The notes below the pieces were generated by a model, which saw nothing but the letters and a program-made list of their open reading frames with translations, was not told the origin of the DNA and did not search any database. DNA of 6,141 nucleotides, from contig JAQUEZ010000328.1 of NCBI GenBank assembly GCA_028684915.1, positions 1-6,141 on the forward strand. The letters are read 5' to 3'. Origin of the DNA: Desulfobulbus sp. (lineage in GTDB: Bacteria > Desulfobacterota > Desulfobulbia > Desulfobulbales > Desulfobulbaceae). Made by a program: the position numbers and the translations under genes. Shown here in pieces: positions 5,849 to 6,141 of the stretch (positions within the stretch are counted from its first letter, which is position 1; every line of letters starts with the position of its first letter).

Positions 5849-6141
5849 ATGATGCGTTCAGAACAATCCCAAAGCAAAACCTGGCATACATATTCTCTGG
5901 CCCTGCTCTTTGAAGAACTCCAATCGCAACAACAAGGACTTTCCTCGGAAGAGGCGAGGGAGCGGCTGTTGCAGCATGGTGCCAATGCCATTAAGAGAAA
6001 ACCCAAAGATAGCCTCCTGCAGCTGCTTTGGCGGCAGATCAACAACCCCCTTATTTGGGTGCTGCTCGGTTCCGGAACCCTGGCCGTGGCGTTGGGAAAG
6101 TTCACCGATGGCATGGTTGTTCTGGCTGTGGTGGTGATTAA
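5849..6141 (+). CDS. P-type cation-transporting ATPase, N-terminal fragment (cut by window edge)
   Basis: The first 97 residues of an inner-membrane ATP-driven cation pump of P2 type (Ca2+/Mg2+/PacL/CtpF-like). The fragment shows the cation-ATPase N-terminal domain: WH near residue 12, then GLSSEEARERLLQHGAN (30-46), and a basic stretch before LLWRQINNPLIW. The first membrane helix is about 66-82 and the second begins at DGMVVLAVVVI (87-97). The phosphorylation DKTG motif and ion-binding helices lie outside the window, so the transported ion cannot be assigned. The start is uncertain: ATG 5849 and ATG 5852 have poor ribosome sites, while in-frame TTG 5834 has GAGAA 6 nt upstream and would add MKKTD. 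It is transcribed divergently from the kinase. Confidence 0.88.
   Translation, partial: MMRSEQSQSKTWHTYSLALLFEELQSQQQGLSSEEARERLLQHGANAIKRKPKDSLLQLLWRQINNPLIWVLLGSGTLAVALGKFTDGMVVLAVVVI

Overview
The window looks like chromosomal DNA of a Gram-negative bacterium. The multi-PAS hybrid histidine kinase with a probable PocR-type sensor, the NodI-like ABC ATPase and a P2-type cation ATPase are a combination I associate with sulfate- or sulfur-metabolising former Deltaproteobacteria (Desulfobulbales-like Thermodesulfobacteriota). That placement is inference from gene style only; there is no rRNA or other marker gene here.

Layout. Reading leftward on the minus strand, three genes follow each other: a 1071-residue soluble hybrid sensor histidine kinase (5181..1966), a 349-residue double-hotdog acyl-CoA thioesterase-like protein (1876..827) and the ATPase subunit of an ABC-2/NodI-type exporter (803 to beyond the left edge). 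The gaps are 89 and 23 bp and neither contains an obvious terminator, so one leftward transcript is likely, although the 89-bp gap could hold a secondary promoter. Rightward, the N-terminus of a P-type cation-transporting ATPase starts at about 5849 (or at TTG 5834) and runs off the right edge. Between the divergent kinase and ATPase genes lie about 650 bp. This stretch has an AT-only run, several small inverted repeats, candidate promoter elements and one doubtful basic small ORF (5525..5788).

How the genes may work together. The kinase has no membrane segment and would sense a cytoplasmic signal through an N-terminal PocR-like region and four PAS domains. It autophosphorylates on His703 and can pass the phosphate to its own C-terminal receiver (Asp997). 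It has no output or HPt domain, so its downstream partner is not visible here. Thioesterase plus ABC-2 ATPase suggests handling of an acyl-CoA-derived or lipid-like product, but co-function with the kinase is inferred from order and strand alone.

I see no CRISPR array, tRNA, rRNA, insertion sequence or clear mobile element. No clearly new system is visible. The most distinctive items are the near-regular triplication of PAS units inside the kinase, its cysteine-bearing N-terminal sensor, and the structured divergent intergenic region.
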